Shown here one piece after another: positions 1 to 11,218 of a DNA stretch of 64,000 nt (positions are counted from its first letter, which is position 1; every line of letters begins with the position of its first letter). The position numbers and the translations under genes were made by a program. The notes beneath the pieces were generated by a model. That model saw only the letters and a program-made list of their open reading frames with translations. It searched no databases and was not told where the DNA came from. This stretch comes from Mesocentrotus franciscanus (lineage: Eukaryota > Echinodermata > Echinoidea > Camarodonta > Strongylocentrotidae). Where the stretch lies: the NCBI GenBank assembly GCA_037976565.1, contig CP137686.1, positions 1,084,646 to 1,148,645 of the forward strand, written 5' to 3'.

Positions 1-297
1 GCAAACATGAAATGCTGAAAAAGATGCGTTTTGTATCGTGATTCTGCAGAATCATGGTCGCTAAAAATCGCTTGAACGCAACGGAGATCTCAATCGTGAT
101 TCTATGACGTCGTTATCTATGATATATATTATCGCTATCTATATCTATTCTTCCTGGGTGGGCTTGAAATGAGCGAGAATCAGCGTTGATGGAAAATCGC
201 TTGAACGATCTCCCGCAGTAACCGTGTTTTGCAACTGCGTTTTGATTTGTGATTCATGTTTGTGATTCTAGCTTCAAAAAATCGGTTGAACGCACCC
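1..297 (-). mobile_element. PIF/Harbinger-like MITE, truncated by the window start
   Basis: This is the reverse-orientation relative of the complete element at 32277-32666. Shared blocks include the gattctgcagaatcat palindrome, the motif cgatctcccgcagtaaccg and the terminus that reads GGGTGCGTTCAACCGAT on the minus strand. The outer end at 297 is followed by TTA (298-300), which fits a 3-bp TWA target site. The other terminus lies before base 1. It has no coding capacity. Confidence 0.7.
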
Positions 298-504
298 TTA
301 AAATGCAGGGAAGATGATCACCAAAGATACAAATTATAATAGATCATTGAAGACAAATATAGAGAGAAATGTCACGACTGTCGTCCCATAGCCCACTCGC
401 TACACTCTAATCAAATCGATTAGCTTGCATTATCCTCTTGATATGAGAGGATTCAACCAAGTTATAGGAGAGACCAATCTATATTCTAATATGGCCAATC
501 TCTA

Positions 505-840
505 ATGGCCTGTTCATACTAAAGAATATTTATACAAAAACTGGTATAAAGAAACGTACAAAGATTCGTCATATAGCGAAAGGACCATGTAGAGTATTAA
601 CACAACTTTGTATGAAGAAACATCAAATAACGAAACTGAGTTTGAACAGGTCAGTTGACATGACACTTAATTGGCCAATCATCATTGCGTGCTCATGATA
701 AGCCCCGCCCAGTTATACGATTTGTGTAAGATGCGATGTTCATACTAGATTCTTTATTGAATTTTCATTTGAAATGATGTTTGAATTCTTTTCGCTATAC
801 AATGTTTTTTGTTGTTGTTGTGAGGTTCACACTAGAAAGA
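505..840. repeat. Dispersed repeat, copy 1 (also at 24390 and 56915)
   Basis: Shares ordered blocks with 24390-24800 and 56915-57240: the 5' motif ataaagaaacgta, a central gttgacatgacac followed by ggccaatcat, then gataagccccgcccag, and the 3' motif ttcgctatac. The ends are indistinct. A tRNA head, coding sequence and poly-A tail are all absent, so a non-autonomous DNA element is the likeliest class. Confidence 0.55.
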
Positions 841-2689
841 AAGGAAATTTCTTATTGTAGACCCATACAGCTAGCTATACAATGAATTCAGGTAGTATGC
901 AGGGTAAATTAATAATGCTCTCCTCCAGGTATCCCTAGCAACTGTTGCTAAGGAGGTCATAATTGATAACCGCTGACACCTAAAGATAAAGATATGTATC
1001 TAGTTCATTAGGTATGGGAATTATTTTTAGCTTGGCAGGGTTTCTATAATGGCTTTTAATTTTTTTTGTTTTTGTAGTGTGTTTCTTGTCGCTACGTGTT
1101 TCCTGTTTCTCTCTCAACTAGGGTGATGTGTTTTTTATAGTCTCTTGTTTATCACTGTAACGAGACGCCTCTTTTATTTCAGTAACCTTTAACAGCGATT
1201 GTAAAGCAAAATTATGATTGAACATTATGGAAAGCAAATGCAAAGTAATTCTAATATGCCAGCAGTTTTGAAAAAAATAGTCTTGAGGGTATGAGAATAA
1301 TGTATACATGGAATATTGCAAATGTAATCAAAGTAAAGCAAATATTTTCTTCAAGCAAAGAGAGAATTTGTGGATTATAGTTGAATTTATATCAAGAAGT
1401 ATCTAAACGCACAGAGAAAACGGGGGAGGAAAGAGTCATATTTTATCAATTCATTTAATTTCAATCATTCATGGTATTTGATTTATACCTACATGTAGCT
1501 TCTGATATGATTTTTCAAGTATTTTAAGAACAATTAACTAGTTTGCTCAATTCGTACATTCTTTTCACGCCTGAAAATGGTAAAAAAGTACTCAAGAAAT
1601 AATCTCTCTTAACTAAATATTGAATAGGGTTATTTAAAAGATGACTTGCCAAAAACTTTGAGATCACAGAGATACCAAGAGAAGAAAATATTTTATTTAC
1701 ATGAATGAAGGAAAGGAGAGAATCAGGGGGTCTGTTAGCTACAAGTAGCTTGTGGATAAACTAGGAAATTGAAGCCCTTTGAAGGTAACTTTATCGCAGG
1801 CAATCATTGGTCATTCCATAGAGATTGATGTGAGAGCCAGGTAATTAGTATGCGCAGGATGCGTGGAGGCATCCTTTTTTATCTCACACGTGGCTATTAC
1901 CCAGTAAGGTGTCTTTTACACTGCATTGTACCCCAACTAGGTAGTAACTGACCAAAGTATACCCGGCTTAGTTTACACGTTTATGATGCACCAGATGCCC
2001 CGCATCATGTCCGAAATAAATTTGTAGAGCGGTGTGCATTCTGTGAGATGCCAAGCGGAGGCTTTGTGTGACCCACATCTGTGACTGACGGTTTTTATGT
2101 ATGTATGCATAGGATGGGTGGTCAAAGACACTGCATGTGTCAGCTTCTCCGACCTGTAATAACAGTATCATCTTTTAACATGTTACCTGTAGCATTGACT
2201 CTCATGTCTGTAGCTTGTGATAAGTGGTTTGAAGGCACTTCTTTTGTCCATATTTTCATGGACTTCATTAATTTAAGAAGTTATCAAAAATTGACCTTGA
2301 ATGTAAGAACAACTTTCCTGAAAAATATAAGCAAAATAAACAAGTTTTTGTTTTTTGGAAAGATTTAGAGGTCTGGGCTTTTTGGGTGCCCATGTGTCCA
2401 AGGGGCCTTCAAGTATTGATCTCTGTCTAAAATTGTACATATCAACTTGAGGGGTTAGTTTGAAGGATTCCCCTGGCATTTTTGCTCAAACTTTCACTGG
2501 CCAGTTTCTCTTATTTGTCTGCTTCTATGAAAACCAACTTATTAATATCAGGGTGGACTTCCCCTTTTAATTGAGATGTAAACCCATATTAAAGTAGAGA
2601 TCAGTTTGAATGAAGCACCTAATTCCCTAACTCGACACCCCTATGAGGTGCAGATGGGGTAGAGGCGAGAATTCAAACCCTTATCGCAA

Positions 2690-2990
2690 TAGCTATGTTC
2701 GCACGGCGCATCAAAGTTATAAACTTTCAGGTAGCTAAACTTTAAGTTTCAGGTGAACCTCTCAGTTTAAACAATGACCTACTAACAACATGCAGGTTCA
2801 CAGAATCAAAACAAAGTAATATGCAAAGTTTTGAAATTAGAGTTGACCATGTTGTTGTAACTGCACACTGGCAAAACAAGGAAGTGAGTTGTGTCCGCAC
2901 GCATGGCACATAACTTCAAATGAGGACCTCCCTGCCCCTGTGGCTCTTAGTTATTGCGCTAACTATAAATATTAGATTACTTGAGGTCTA
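2690..2990. repeat. Repeat with an inverted relative at about 35270-35420
   Basis: The segment with gcacataact, gaggacc and tgtggctcttagttat occurs in the same order on the opposite strand at 35340-35405. Both copies also carry a ttcgcacgg motif next to cacataact or catcaaagtt. This is probably an old MITE pair. No clear terminal repeats or target duplication can be read. Confidence 0.4.
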
Positions 2991-3167
2991 AATTTTGAAG
3001 TAGACTTGAAGTATCCAAAACCAAAAGCGCATCCACATCGTCCTTACAAGATAACCACAAAGTTTGCCACCATGTGTCTTGTCTGAACCTGACTATTTGG
3101 ATCTGATGTTGAATGAAACCGACCCTCTAGCACCTAATCCATCCTACACCTTCACACTTGTAGGAGG

Positions 3168-4117
3168 TGGGTATAAGGTTGTGATGATGGGTATAGGGTT
3201 GTGATGATGGGTATCTACTCTTTGTATTCTAACCGTATCCTCCCATGTTTGTCATGTAAGGTACTGTCTTGTCCCGTTCTCGTCTCTGTTGGCATCCCCC
3301 CATTTTCTCTATTTTGTAGTTCCTTTTGTAGTTAAGAACTTGTTAATTTAATTAATCATTATTCTTAAGTATCATTTAGGGTGTCCACACTTGTACAAGC
3401 ATTGCTTTTTAGTGGACCCCTCTGTTTCCAATATGTATTCTTAAATTGTTGTAAATGTTTCAAACTGATTTTTGTATTGTTTTGTTGGAAACATAAATAA
3501 ATTGAATTGAATTGAATTGAATAGGGTTGTGATGATGGGTATAGGGTTGTGATGATGGGTATAGGGCTGTGATGATGGGTATAGGGTTGTGATGATGGGT
3601 ATAGGGCTGTGATGATGGGTATAGGGTTGTGATGATGGGTATAGGGCTGTGATGATGGGTATAGGGTTGTGATGATGGGTATAGGGCTGTGATGATGGGT
3701 ATAGGGTTGTGATGATGGGTATAGGGCTGTGATGATGGGTATAGGGCTGTGATGATGGGTATAGGGTTGTGATGATGGGTATAGGGTTGTGATGATGGGT
3801 ATAGGGTTGTGATGATGGGTATAGGGTTGTGATGATGGGTATAGGGTTGTGATGATGGGTATAGGGTTGTGATGATGGGTATAGGGTTGTGATGATGGGT
3901 ATAGGGTTGTGATGATGGGTATAGGGTTGTGATGATGGGTATAGGGTTGTGATGATGGGTATAGGGTTGTGATGATGGGTATAGGGTTGTGATGATGGGT
4001 ATAGGGTTGTGATGATGGGTATAGGGTTGTGATGATGGGTATAGGGTTGTGATGATGGGTATAGGGTTGTGATGATGGGTATAGGGCTGTGATGATGGGT
4101 ATAGGGTTGTGATAGTT
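3168..4117. repeat. 20-bp minisatellite (unit atagggttgtgatgatgggt)
   Basis: About 30 near-perfect copies run from 3522 to 4117, with two more at 3168-3213 separated by an inserted 308-bp segment. From about 3540 to 3740 copies with gggTt and gggCt alternate, giving a 40-bp higher-order unit. Further on nearly all copies are the T type. A 254-codon minus-strand ORF across the array (20-residue repeat of PIPIITTLYPSS type) is a by-product of the repeat, not a gene. Confidence 0.9.
3214..3521 (+). mobile_element. 5'-truncated non-LTR retrotransposon tail inserted in the minisatellite
   Basis: This unique-looking segment splits the 20-bp array. It ends with a polyadenylation-like ataaataaa followed by a short pentamer run (attga repeated about four times), after which the array resumes. 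A simple-repeat tail directly at the junction is typical of CR1/L2-type non-LTR elements. The reverse-transcriptase part is missing. Because both flanks are array units, the target duplication cannot be told apart from the repeat. Class is inferred from the tail only. Confidence 0.5.
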
Positions 4118-5349
4118 ATAGTGTACCAATCACCAAAATATCATTGGTTTCATATATTAGTAGTTTCATGTCGCAATACTATCAAGAGATTTTGCAAGTT
4201 AAAATACACTCTCATTAATATAAAAGCGACTTGCGAGTATACTTTTCGATGCACCATTACTGAACGCTCTGGGTTGAAATAGGGCTGGCATGGAACCCAA
4301 GGCCAACTTGGGGTTTCGTGAGCATGTTTTATGTTATTTTTATATGTTATAATATATTTTTAAGTGATACCCTGATTGCATTATTCAATACATGCTTCAT
4401 TGAACAAAAATTTTTTTTAAATGGCACATCAAAATCCACTTCAGCTAGATTTTGGTAACACATTGAAAAGGTTATTATCACATGCGAACATTAAGTTAGG
4501 GAAATGTAAGCTGTAAAAGATGATTATGCAACATTTCCACTGTGTGGTGGTGTGCATTAAAAAAAGCAGTTACGAAAAGTAGGAGTGAAGACCAATTTCT
4601 TGGATGACGGGGGCGTAGAACCTCAGATTTCCCAAAATCAATAAATATCCCTCGAGCAATGAAGAAGTGCCCCTTTGCTAATTAATTACTAAAAGTCAGT
4701 GTTCATAACAATTGCAGACCCATTTTAACCACACCAGCAGCAATATCTCCACTATCCCTTATTTTATGATGATGGCAATAATCTATCCCTTGTTGTTTAA
4801 AGAAGCACATTAAAACAATCTTCTCATTCAGTTTGAAAGTTTATGTTTCCTTCAGGTCACTGGTTAAAATAACTTAAGTAGTTTTTTTGTTAATTTGTCT
4901 GAGAATGTAAGAATGAATATATTTTTGATAGTATGAGAAACTTCATCAATTTTAAGTCTAGGAAATATCGTTGTTGATTGTAAAATAAAATAGTAACAAT
5001 TCTGTTCCTAGTGCTGAATGAACAACCCCAAAATTGTTGATATTGTAACTGAACAGGAGTTACAGTACTTCCATTACATCTGAGACTTATTTATTCTAAC
5101 GTGTACTTCCTTTATAAGTTAAACACTACCTTTAAGGTGAGAAATAGACAAAAATAGCTAATAGTTTGTCAATATTTACCACTCCTGTGGGCCAGTTGAC
5201 CTTCTCTGTACATTAATGTGACTCATCGCCTCTAGGAGATCCTCTAGAAGACTCCACCATGCATGAAAGTACATTTGTATCCAGTCTCTGCAGTCTCTGC
5301 CGATGACGTGATTAGGGTTGCTGAGTTGTATGTCTCGATGTGAATAATA

Positions 5350-5558
5350 AATAGAGGAGGCCCCGATCCTGTTTAGTTACCTAAAGAGGATTATTCCCAG
5401 GGTAGATTGAAGAGCATGGCTTGGAATACTACACTCTCTTGTCAGTCATGTACTAGGATGGAGCTAGTAGAATGTTTTCAGTCTGTCTGATTTGAATACA
5501 TGTGATACCCAGTTATTATGCATCTTTGACACCTTAGTATTTTCTGTCGTTCAGTCAA

Positions 5559-5649
<91 letters not shown>

Positions 5650-6205
5650 TTCTCTCTCCCTTTCTCTCTTTCTCTCTCCCTTTCTCTCTTTCTCTCTCCC
5701 TTTCTCTCTTTTTCTCTCCCTTTCTCTCTTTCATCTTGCTTTATCATCCTTATCTTTTGTACTTTCCTCCTTTTCTCTCTGTTTCTTAATCTCAGCATCT
5801 CATAGTTTTTTCCTTATCCTTTCCCCCTCCCTTCATATCCATTTATGTTGCTGTGTTTTGATCCCTATTCCTCAGGAAGGGAAAAAAGGGAGCCATAGTC
5901 TTTCACTTCCTCTCCTTCCCTTTCCCATTTTCCTATATTTATTTTCTTTTTATCCCTTTCCTCTTTCTCCATTTACCCCCATTTTTCATTCTTCAAGAAT
6001 ATTTAATATATATATTGGAGGATGCCTAGATCCTGTTCAGTTACCTAAAGAGGATTATTCCCAGGGTAGATTGAGGAGCATGGCTTGGAATACTATACTC
6101 TCTTGTGCTATGATGCAGCTAGGAGAATCTTTTCAGTCTGTCTCCTTTGAATGTGATACCCAGTTATCATACATCTTTGACACCTTAGTATCTTCTGTCA
6201 TTCCT
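5350..6205. repeat. 190-bp segment duplicated in direct orientation (5350-5550 and 6010-6205)
   Basis: Both copies contain, in order, agttacctaaagaggatta, ttcccagggtagattga, gagcatggcttggaatact, ttttcagtctgtct and catctttgacaccttagta. They differ by small indels (for example around 5445-5470). The interval is CT-rich microsatellite. This is most simply an intronic tandem duplication whose spacer was filled by CT expansion. The 314-codon ORF over it has low-complexity Ser/Leu composition and is not a gene. Confidence 0.75.
5557..5735. repeat. (CT)n microsatellite with interruptions
   Basis: Long tract of ct dinucleotides with regular cta and ctt interruptions, grading into a ctctctccctttctctctt period. 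It produces spurious Ser/Leu ORFs on + and Arg/Glu ORFs on -. Confidence 0.95.
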
Positions 6206-6629
6206 TCCTTCTCCCCCTTCTTTCAGCATCCTCTTTTTTGCACTTTCCTTTCTCCCTTTCTCTTCCTTTTTTCTCATATTTCTCCTAACACAGTACCTCT
6301 ATCCTTCTTCCTATTTCCGTGTCCCCTTTATTTATTTCCATTGTCAGTTTCTCTCTTTTTTGTGATCCCTCCTCATATTTGTTTCTTTTCTAGTCTCCCC
6401 TTTTCATCATCAAAAATGACTTGTATCTCTCTTTAAATCATGTTAGTTTTTTCTTTCCACTTACTGCATTTTCTTACTCTCTCTATAAAATCTTTTTATA
6501 CTTTTCTCTTTGTATCCCTTTATCTCCTTTTCCCCCTCTCTTCCCCCGTTTCTTTTCTCCTTTTTTAGTTTCATATTTCTCCCCAATGATAATGATTTTT
6601 CTTTCTCACTTCTGATTTCTGCTTTTCTC

Positions 6630-6745
6630 TCTCTGTCTCTGTCTCTCTCTCTGTCTCTCTCTCTGTCTCTCTCTCTCTCTCTGTCTCTCTCTGTCTCTCT
6701 CTGTCTCTCTGTCTCTCTGTCTCTTTTTCTCTCTCTCCCCCCTCT
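6630..6745. repeat. (CT)n / (TCTG)n microsatellite
   Basis: Tract of ctctgtctctct units, compound with pure ct. It is the second half of the CT-rich block ahead of the first CASK exon in the window. Confidence 0.95.
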
Positions 6746-7139
6746 CCCTCTATTATTCTTATTTTCTTCCTCCATTCTCAATATTATTTGTTTCTATTCC
6801 AGTCAGTTACCCTCTCTTTCAATCTCCTACCTATGATCTTGATTTCTTCCCATGACCTTATAGTTCTCAATTTATATCTTATGAGATTATACTTCAGTTC
6901 CCATCAGCATTTCCTGATCGGTTGTCCCCATGTCCACATGCAATACATACTATATATTTTTCATTATCTATGTTACGATTTTGAGATTCAATTTGATATT
7001 CGCAAACAAAACAATTACCCAACCAGGCTAAAGCATACTGATCTACCTTGGAGCAATATTGATATTGGGGAATAAGGAGAAGAAGTCTTATTTATGAATC
7101 ACATTTGATAAATCAATTTGTATGTTTGCTTCCTTACAG

Positions 7140-7212
7140 CCATTACATGAGACAGATCATGGAGGCATTACGGTATTGCCATGACAACGATATCATCCAC
7201 CGTGACATTAAG
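7140..7212 (+). CDS. CASK: CASK exon: kinase helix E and HRD catalytic loop
   Basis: A 73-nt internal exon. The first base completes a Ser codon begun in an exon before the window, followed by 24 codons: [20 protein letters not shown], then RDIK. CASK is a membrane-associated guanylate kinase scaffold at cell junctions and synapses, with an N-terminal CaM-kinase-like domain, two L27 domains, PDZ, SH3 and GuK. This exon supplies the helix before the catalytic loop and the HRD motif, with the usual Asp and Lys present. Splice sites are tccttacag/c and aag/gtgagt, ending in phase 0. The encoded stretch matches vertebrate CASK nearly residue for residue from memory of the family. Upstream kinase exons are outside the window. 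Confidence 0.95.
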
Positions 7213-7784
7213 GTGAGTTAGTCTAAGAAACTAGTCTGCTTATTCTAGATTCCTATCTAATGTTCTCTGCAATGTGCATGGAATACCTTTGTGTACTTTT
7301 ATATGTCCTTCAGGTTGCACTATGATTATTTTGTGATATGTACATAACTGTGCATCATGGTTTGAAGCTTCATAGAGTGTGACTTGAACTTTAAACCTTA
7401 CAGACCCATCTTGATGCGACACATTTTAAATCATGCTTTTTTTCTCCCATAGTGTATCTGGATAAAACTGTTCTTTCTTATCAGAGTTCACAATTCATTT
7501 TTGATTTCAAGAAGAAAAACTAGCCTCAGAAAGTTGTCAATTACACATGCACATAACACTGTGAGCTATAAGTCAAGCAATCAGCCTAATGTATTAAAAA
7601 GGTCTTAATTTAGAGACTATATAACCAGTGGTGAAAGACAAGCATAGAAACTAAGATGTAGTTTTCTTGAGGGATGTCATGATTCATACATTATTCGATC
7701 ACTTGGTCTCTGAGATGATTCAATTCTCCATGACCTTCATCTTTCAAAACTGGACTAGATGTTTTTCCGTCCCCATAGCTGACA

Positions 7785-7824
<40 letters not shown>

Positions 7825-8350
7825 AGCTCTTTCCTCTGAGGGGGAATAGACAATTGTTCCTTGGGTTGTGATTAGATTTTAAAGCAATTTGCATCGTGCA
7901 GCCTCGCACAGAGTACAGAATTTTCCATGAAAATACCTGGCAATACACTGCTAGAGTGTATTGAATTTCATTTGCTTTAAAGTTTTTAAACTTATACTTT
8001 TTTTGCCTTGCACAGAAACCATGACTTAATCTGAGAAGACTGATTTGTTAGAGTGTTTTTATTTTTACTCACTCTAAACTTCTCTTTTTTATTTTCTGTC
8101 ATAAAAATGACAACCAAAACTTAATTAAGTGCTCAGATGTATTTCAGATGCAGAGAAATATATTGTCCTAATGCTGTTGTGCTCCCTCTAAATCACTTCT
8201 TTCTTTGGATAAACATAATTCTATGTTATACTTTTAAACTCTATAGAATTTTCTGTTTGGGTGTTTTTATGTGATTTGATGCCCACATTTTACAGTTACA
8301 CAGACATACATTGTCCTAATACTGTTATACTCCTTTTATCTTTTCTGCAG
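7213..8350 (+). other. CASK: CASK intron, 1138 bp
   Basis: AT-rich intron with a pure (CT)n run at about 7786-7822 and nothing else recognisable. Ends are gtgagt and ttttctgcag. Confidence 0.9.
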
Positions 8351-8453
8351 CCTCACTGTGTATTATTAGCTACAAAGGAGAACTCAGCTCCAGTCAAACT
8401 AGGAGGGTTTGGTATCGCTATCCCACTACCATCATCAGGCCTCATTGCAGGAG
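8351..8453 (+). CDS. CASK: CASK exon: kinase beta strands 7-8 and the GFG motif
   Basis: A 103-nt exon giving 34 codons plus one base (phase 1): [30 protein letters not shown], then LIAG. The exon continues the catalytic loop as HRDIK-PHC, where an ordinary kinase has HRDLKPEN, and carries GFG where ordinary kinases have DFG. Both substitutions are the hallmark of CASK. They remove the usual Mg-binding Asn and Asp, and vertebrate CASK is reported to bind ATP and act weakly on neurexin without Mg. So the sea-urchin-like protein keeps the atypical pocket. Acceptor ttttctgcag, donor gag/gtaagt. A damaged copy of the 3' two thirds of this exon lies 307 bp downstream (8698-8760). Confidence 0.95.
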
Positions 8454-8692
8454 GTAAGTTTGGAAGGGTTCGTGGATGGTTTTAAGACTGTTGAAAGGGT
8501 TTCAGAAGGGTTTAAGAACTGTTTGAATGGTTTGTGAATAGTTTTAGGTCTGTTCAAAGGGATTGTGGATGGTTTTAGGACTGTTCAAAGGGTTTGTAGA
8601 TGGTTTTAGGGCTTTTAAAATGGTTTGTAGATGGTTTTAGGACTGTTTAAAGGGTTTGTGGATGGTTTTATTACTGTTAAACTATTAACACA
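8454..8692. repeat. Degenerate ~32-36-bp minisatellite in the CASK intron
   Basis: About seven imperfect units related to ggtttgtggatggttttagg plus actgttcaaag. It begins immediately after the exon donor and runs up to the exon-tail copy at 8698, so the array fills the spacer between the true exon and its partial duplicate. Confidence 0.85.
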
Positions 8693-8697
8693 ATTTA

Positions 8698-8766
8698 CCA
8701 GTCAACAAGGAGGGTTTGGTATCGCTATCCCACTACTATCATCAGGCCTCATCGCAGGAGGTTAGT
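8698..8766 (+). pseudogene. CASK: Partial duplicate of the preceding CASK exon's 3' end plus donor
   Basis: Bases 8698-8760 match exon bases 8390-8453 except for one missing base near the 5' edge (tcaaactagg against tcaacaagg) and a few substitutions, one of them silent (att to atc). The donor has changed from gtaagt to gttagt. The 5' third of the exon is not duplicated. A possible cryptic acceptor (aatttaccag) sits right at its left edge. I call it a non-functional exon relic. Use as an alternative exon would need transcript evidence. Confidence 0.85.
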
Positions 8767-9492
8767 CTTCTAGGACTGGATGATGCTTTTTGGACTTTTG
8801 GAATCTTTCATTCAAGTTATAGTCGTGTCTATAATGCTTGCAGCTTTAGAATATGTGCAGGGTTTGGTGTAGAAAGTAAAGAAAGTTGTTAATTATGACC
8901 TTGATTATCACTATAACATTTGTTTTAAAAGAAAGATAGGAAAAACGTCTTTATTTCAATTTATGCACGGCTTGGCACTGATGTGTGTCCAGTACATGAA
9001 TGTCCCTTTTAAAATTTTCATTCTTGACCCCAGACTTTCTAAAATGTTAGTCAGTTTCATGAAGACTCCAAACATGTCACTTCAGAATTCAAATCAAATA
9101 GTGTTAAGTCATGAGTAAGGTCTTCACCCTAATGGCTTTAGAGGTGATTTAAGAGCTATATAAAGCAGGTACGACAAAATTTTGGAGCTTGGAGATCCTA
9201 GGGTCAAAACCATCTCAGTTATGGCATCTATTCTCCATGGACCATTTTAATTTCATACTCAAATTCTCTAAAGACTTTTGACCCCATTGAATACCATCTC
9301 TGGATGGAACCAGTGGAAGCAAAGAAATTGAATTGTCTCAACTGGCTTCGGCACCAGTTGTATTTGACAACTCCAAAGCTCAAAGATTCTTTTTAGTTAA
9401 CAGGAATGTGCATGGGTTTTATATTTGTACATGTACATGGAATACATATAATACAGTACTAATCTACATACATGCTCCATTCCCCCTTCCAG
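8767..9492 (+). other. CASK: Rest of CASK intron
   Basis: AT-rich intron without recognisable repeats or genes. It ends with a pyrimidine-rich acceptor, ccccttccag. Confidence 0.85.
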
Positions 9493-9668
9493 GACGTATC
9501 GGCACACCACACTTCATGGCACCTGAGGTGGTGCGTCGTGAACCCTACGGTAAGCCTGTAGATATCTGGGGATGCGGTGTAATGCTCTTCATCCTACTCA
9601 GTGGTTCTCTACCGTTCTTTGGCACCAAGGATCGACTCTTTGATATGATCACCAAAGGCAGATATAAT
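9493..9668 (+). CDS. CASK: CASK exon: activation segment, APE motif, helices F and G
   Basis: A 176-nt exon. Two bases complete the split Gly codon, then 58 codons to phase 0: [58 protein letters not shown]. It contains the GTPHFMAPE end of the activation segment with the APE motif, the helix F signature VDIWGCGV (D-W-G as in CaM kinases), and the SGSLPF turn leading to helix G. These are structural elements of the C lobe and are fully conserved here, so the pseudokinase fold is intact. Acceptor ccccttccag, donor aat/gtaaga. Apparent upstream ORF extension (from 9333) is read-through of intron. Confidence 0.95.
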
Positions 9669-10993
9669 GTAAGATAAATATTTCATGTAATTATAATACA
9701 ATTCAAATCCTTTGTAATTTCACCAACAATAACAACCTCCTCACAAAACTTTTTATACATCATTAAAAACTTAAAGTGCCGGTTCAAAGAAAATCACAAA
9801 TATGGCAAATAACATATCACTAGAAACTGGTAAGCTAACAGAAGCCATCGTACAAGTTTTAGGTCAACTACATATCGGGTGATTTATGAAAAATACAAAT
9901 AAAACCACCTCCATAGCATCTGGGATATGCGAGAGATTCGCCAGAAAAATAACGATGTTTTAATGCCGTCACAATATGAACCAATCCTGCCCAAGCAGAC
10001 GACATCCCATAAAGAATGAACATAATTGCAATGCTATTATTTCTCAAATTATAATGAGTTTAGTGTATATAAATGTGATGGAATTTTACACCATTCAAAA
10101 AGGGATATGACCCGATTCTGATAACTAAATTCTTTTGTTTGTAAATACACAGGATAGAGTTTAATAAACAATCAAAGAAACCACACTTTCAAATTCAAAC
10201 CTCCAAAATGATAGCATGGAAGGCATTTGTTTCCTCTTGAAACGCCGAACATACCGCGGTGTATGCAGCTGAAAATACAATGGCGTCTTATTTTGTTTAC
10301 AAGCGACGGATTCTTTAATTTTGTTATCCTTGCATTTTTCATCAAAATAATACCATGCGCGGGGTTTAGAGTAAGGCAATAGATTAAAATTTAGCCTGAG
10401 GGTACTGAAGTAAGAGAAATAACTGAAAAGAAGATGACATAACAGGCACTGAAAATGTGTGAGATGTCATGGGACATCGTCTGCTTGTGCAAATCATGTT
10501 CAACATGTGACGTCACATATCTCAGTAGCGATCGGAGAGCTTTTCAGGTGCTATGCCGGGGCTGTATTTAAGCGTTTTGTAATTGATAATAATCATTACT
10601 TCAAATGTTTCCAAGCATTGAATTTTGATAACCTTGTCCAATCAAAGTTTCACTGTTGCAATAATGCCAATAAAGTTAGTTTTTAAAATCAATGAACCTT
10701 CTCTTTAAATCATCCCTTAAAGATCACCCTTAAAATCTTATAAAATAGTTTAACATGTGTTAAAGTTCAAGTCATTTTATCTTTATTTTATCTTTGTTCA
10801 AGTCATTAATCTGCAATTGAAGCTGATTTAAGTATATTCAAGTATTGTGTGAAACAGCAAACATGCTTGACAGAATCTTGTTTTGGTAATTTGGTCTTTT
10901 TGATTTGCACTTGAACAAGAGGGCACTACTTTCAATCATTGTCAAACAATCTAACTATTGCCTTGTTTAACATAAACCTTTGCCATTGTTCAG
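9669..10993 (+). other. CASK: CASK intron, 1325 bp
   Basis: No recognised repeats, RNA genes or coding signals. AT-rich throughout. Ends are gtaaga and ccattgttcag. Confidence 0.85.
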
Positions 10994-11116
10994 ATGAAGC
11001 CTAGACAATGGGATCACATCTCCGGCGATGCCAAGGATCTGATCCGCAGCATGCTGTCCGTCGACCCCCGACAGCGTATCACAGTGGAGGAGGCCCTCGC
11101 ACACCCTTGGCTAAGG
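10994..11116 (+). CDS. CASK: CASK exon: kinase helices H and I, end of C lobe
   Basis: A 123-nt, phase 0-0 exon of 41 codons: [41 protein letters not shown]. It contains the CaM-kinase-family signature for the end of the domain (AKDLI..ML..DP..RIT..EAL.HPW), including the invariant Arg of subdomain XI. The kinase fold closes here, just before the regulatory segment. Acceptor ccattgttcag, donor agg/gtaggt. Codon use is more GC-rich than the flanking intron, as expected for exon. Confidence 0.95.
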
Positions 11117-11218
11117 GTAGGTCCACCTTCCCCAACGGTAATTGGAGGGTGATGTGAAACACCCAATGACCCCAAGTTAAACAATGTGTGCTGTGCCGTG
11201 TACACATTCACATGTAAC

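Larger units (their letters stand above)
1..7139 (+). other. CASK: CASK intron (3' part), upstream of the first exon in the window
   Basis: No CASK exon is visible here. The exon expected just upstream, which would encode the kinase hinge and helix D and end inside the Ser codon completed at 7140, is absent, so this intron is longer than 7.1 kb. Contents: the end of a Harbinger-like MITE (1-297), a dispersed repeat (about 505-840), an inverted-copy repeat (about 2690-2990), a 20-bp minisatellite with an inserted retrotransposon tail (3168-4117), unremarkable AT-rich DNA (4118-5349), and a CT-rich block with a duplicated segment (5350-6780). The last bases before 7140 form an ordinary acceptor (tccttacag). 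Confidence 0.75.

Noticed and set aside
3522..4117. CRISPR-like regular array
   Set aside because: Units are head-to-tail with no unique spacers, and the window is animal DNA.
3365..4129. 254-codon minus-strand ORF with a His/Pro/Tyr repeat
   Set aside because: It is entirely the 20-bp minisatellite read in a frame that lacks stops, since three units make 60 bp. No start context or domain.
5492..6436. 314-codon Ser/Leu/Phe-rich ORF
   Set aside because: Driven by (CT)n and T/C-rich intron sequence and a duplicated intronic block; not protein-like.
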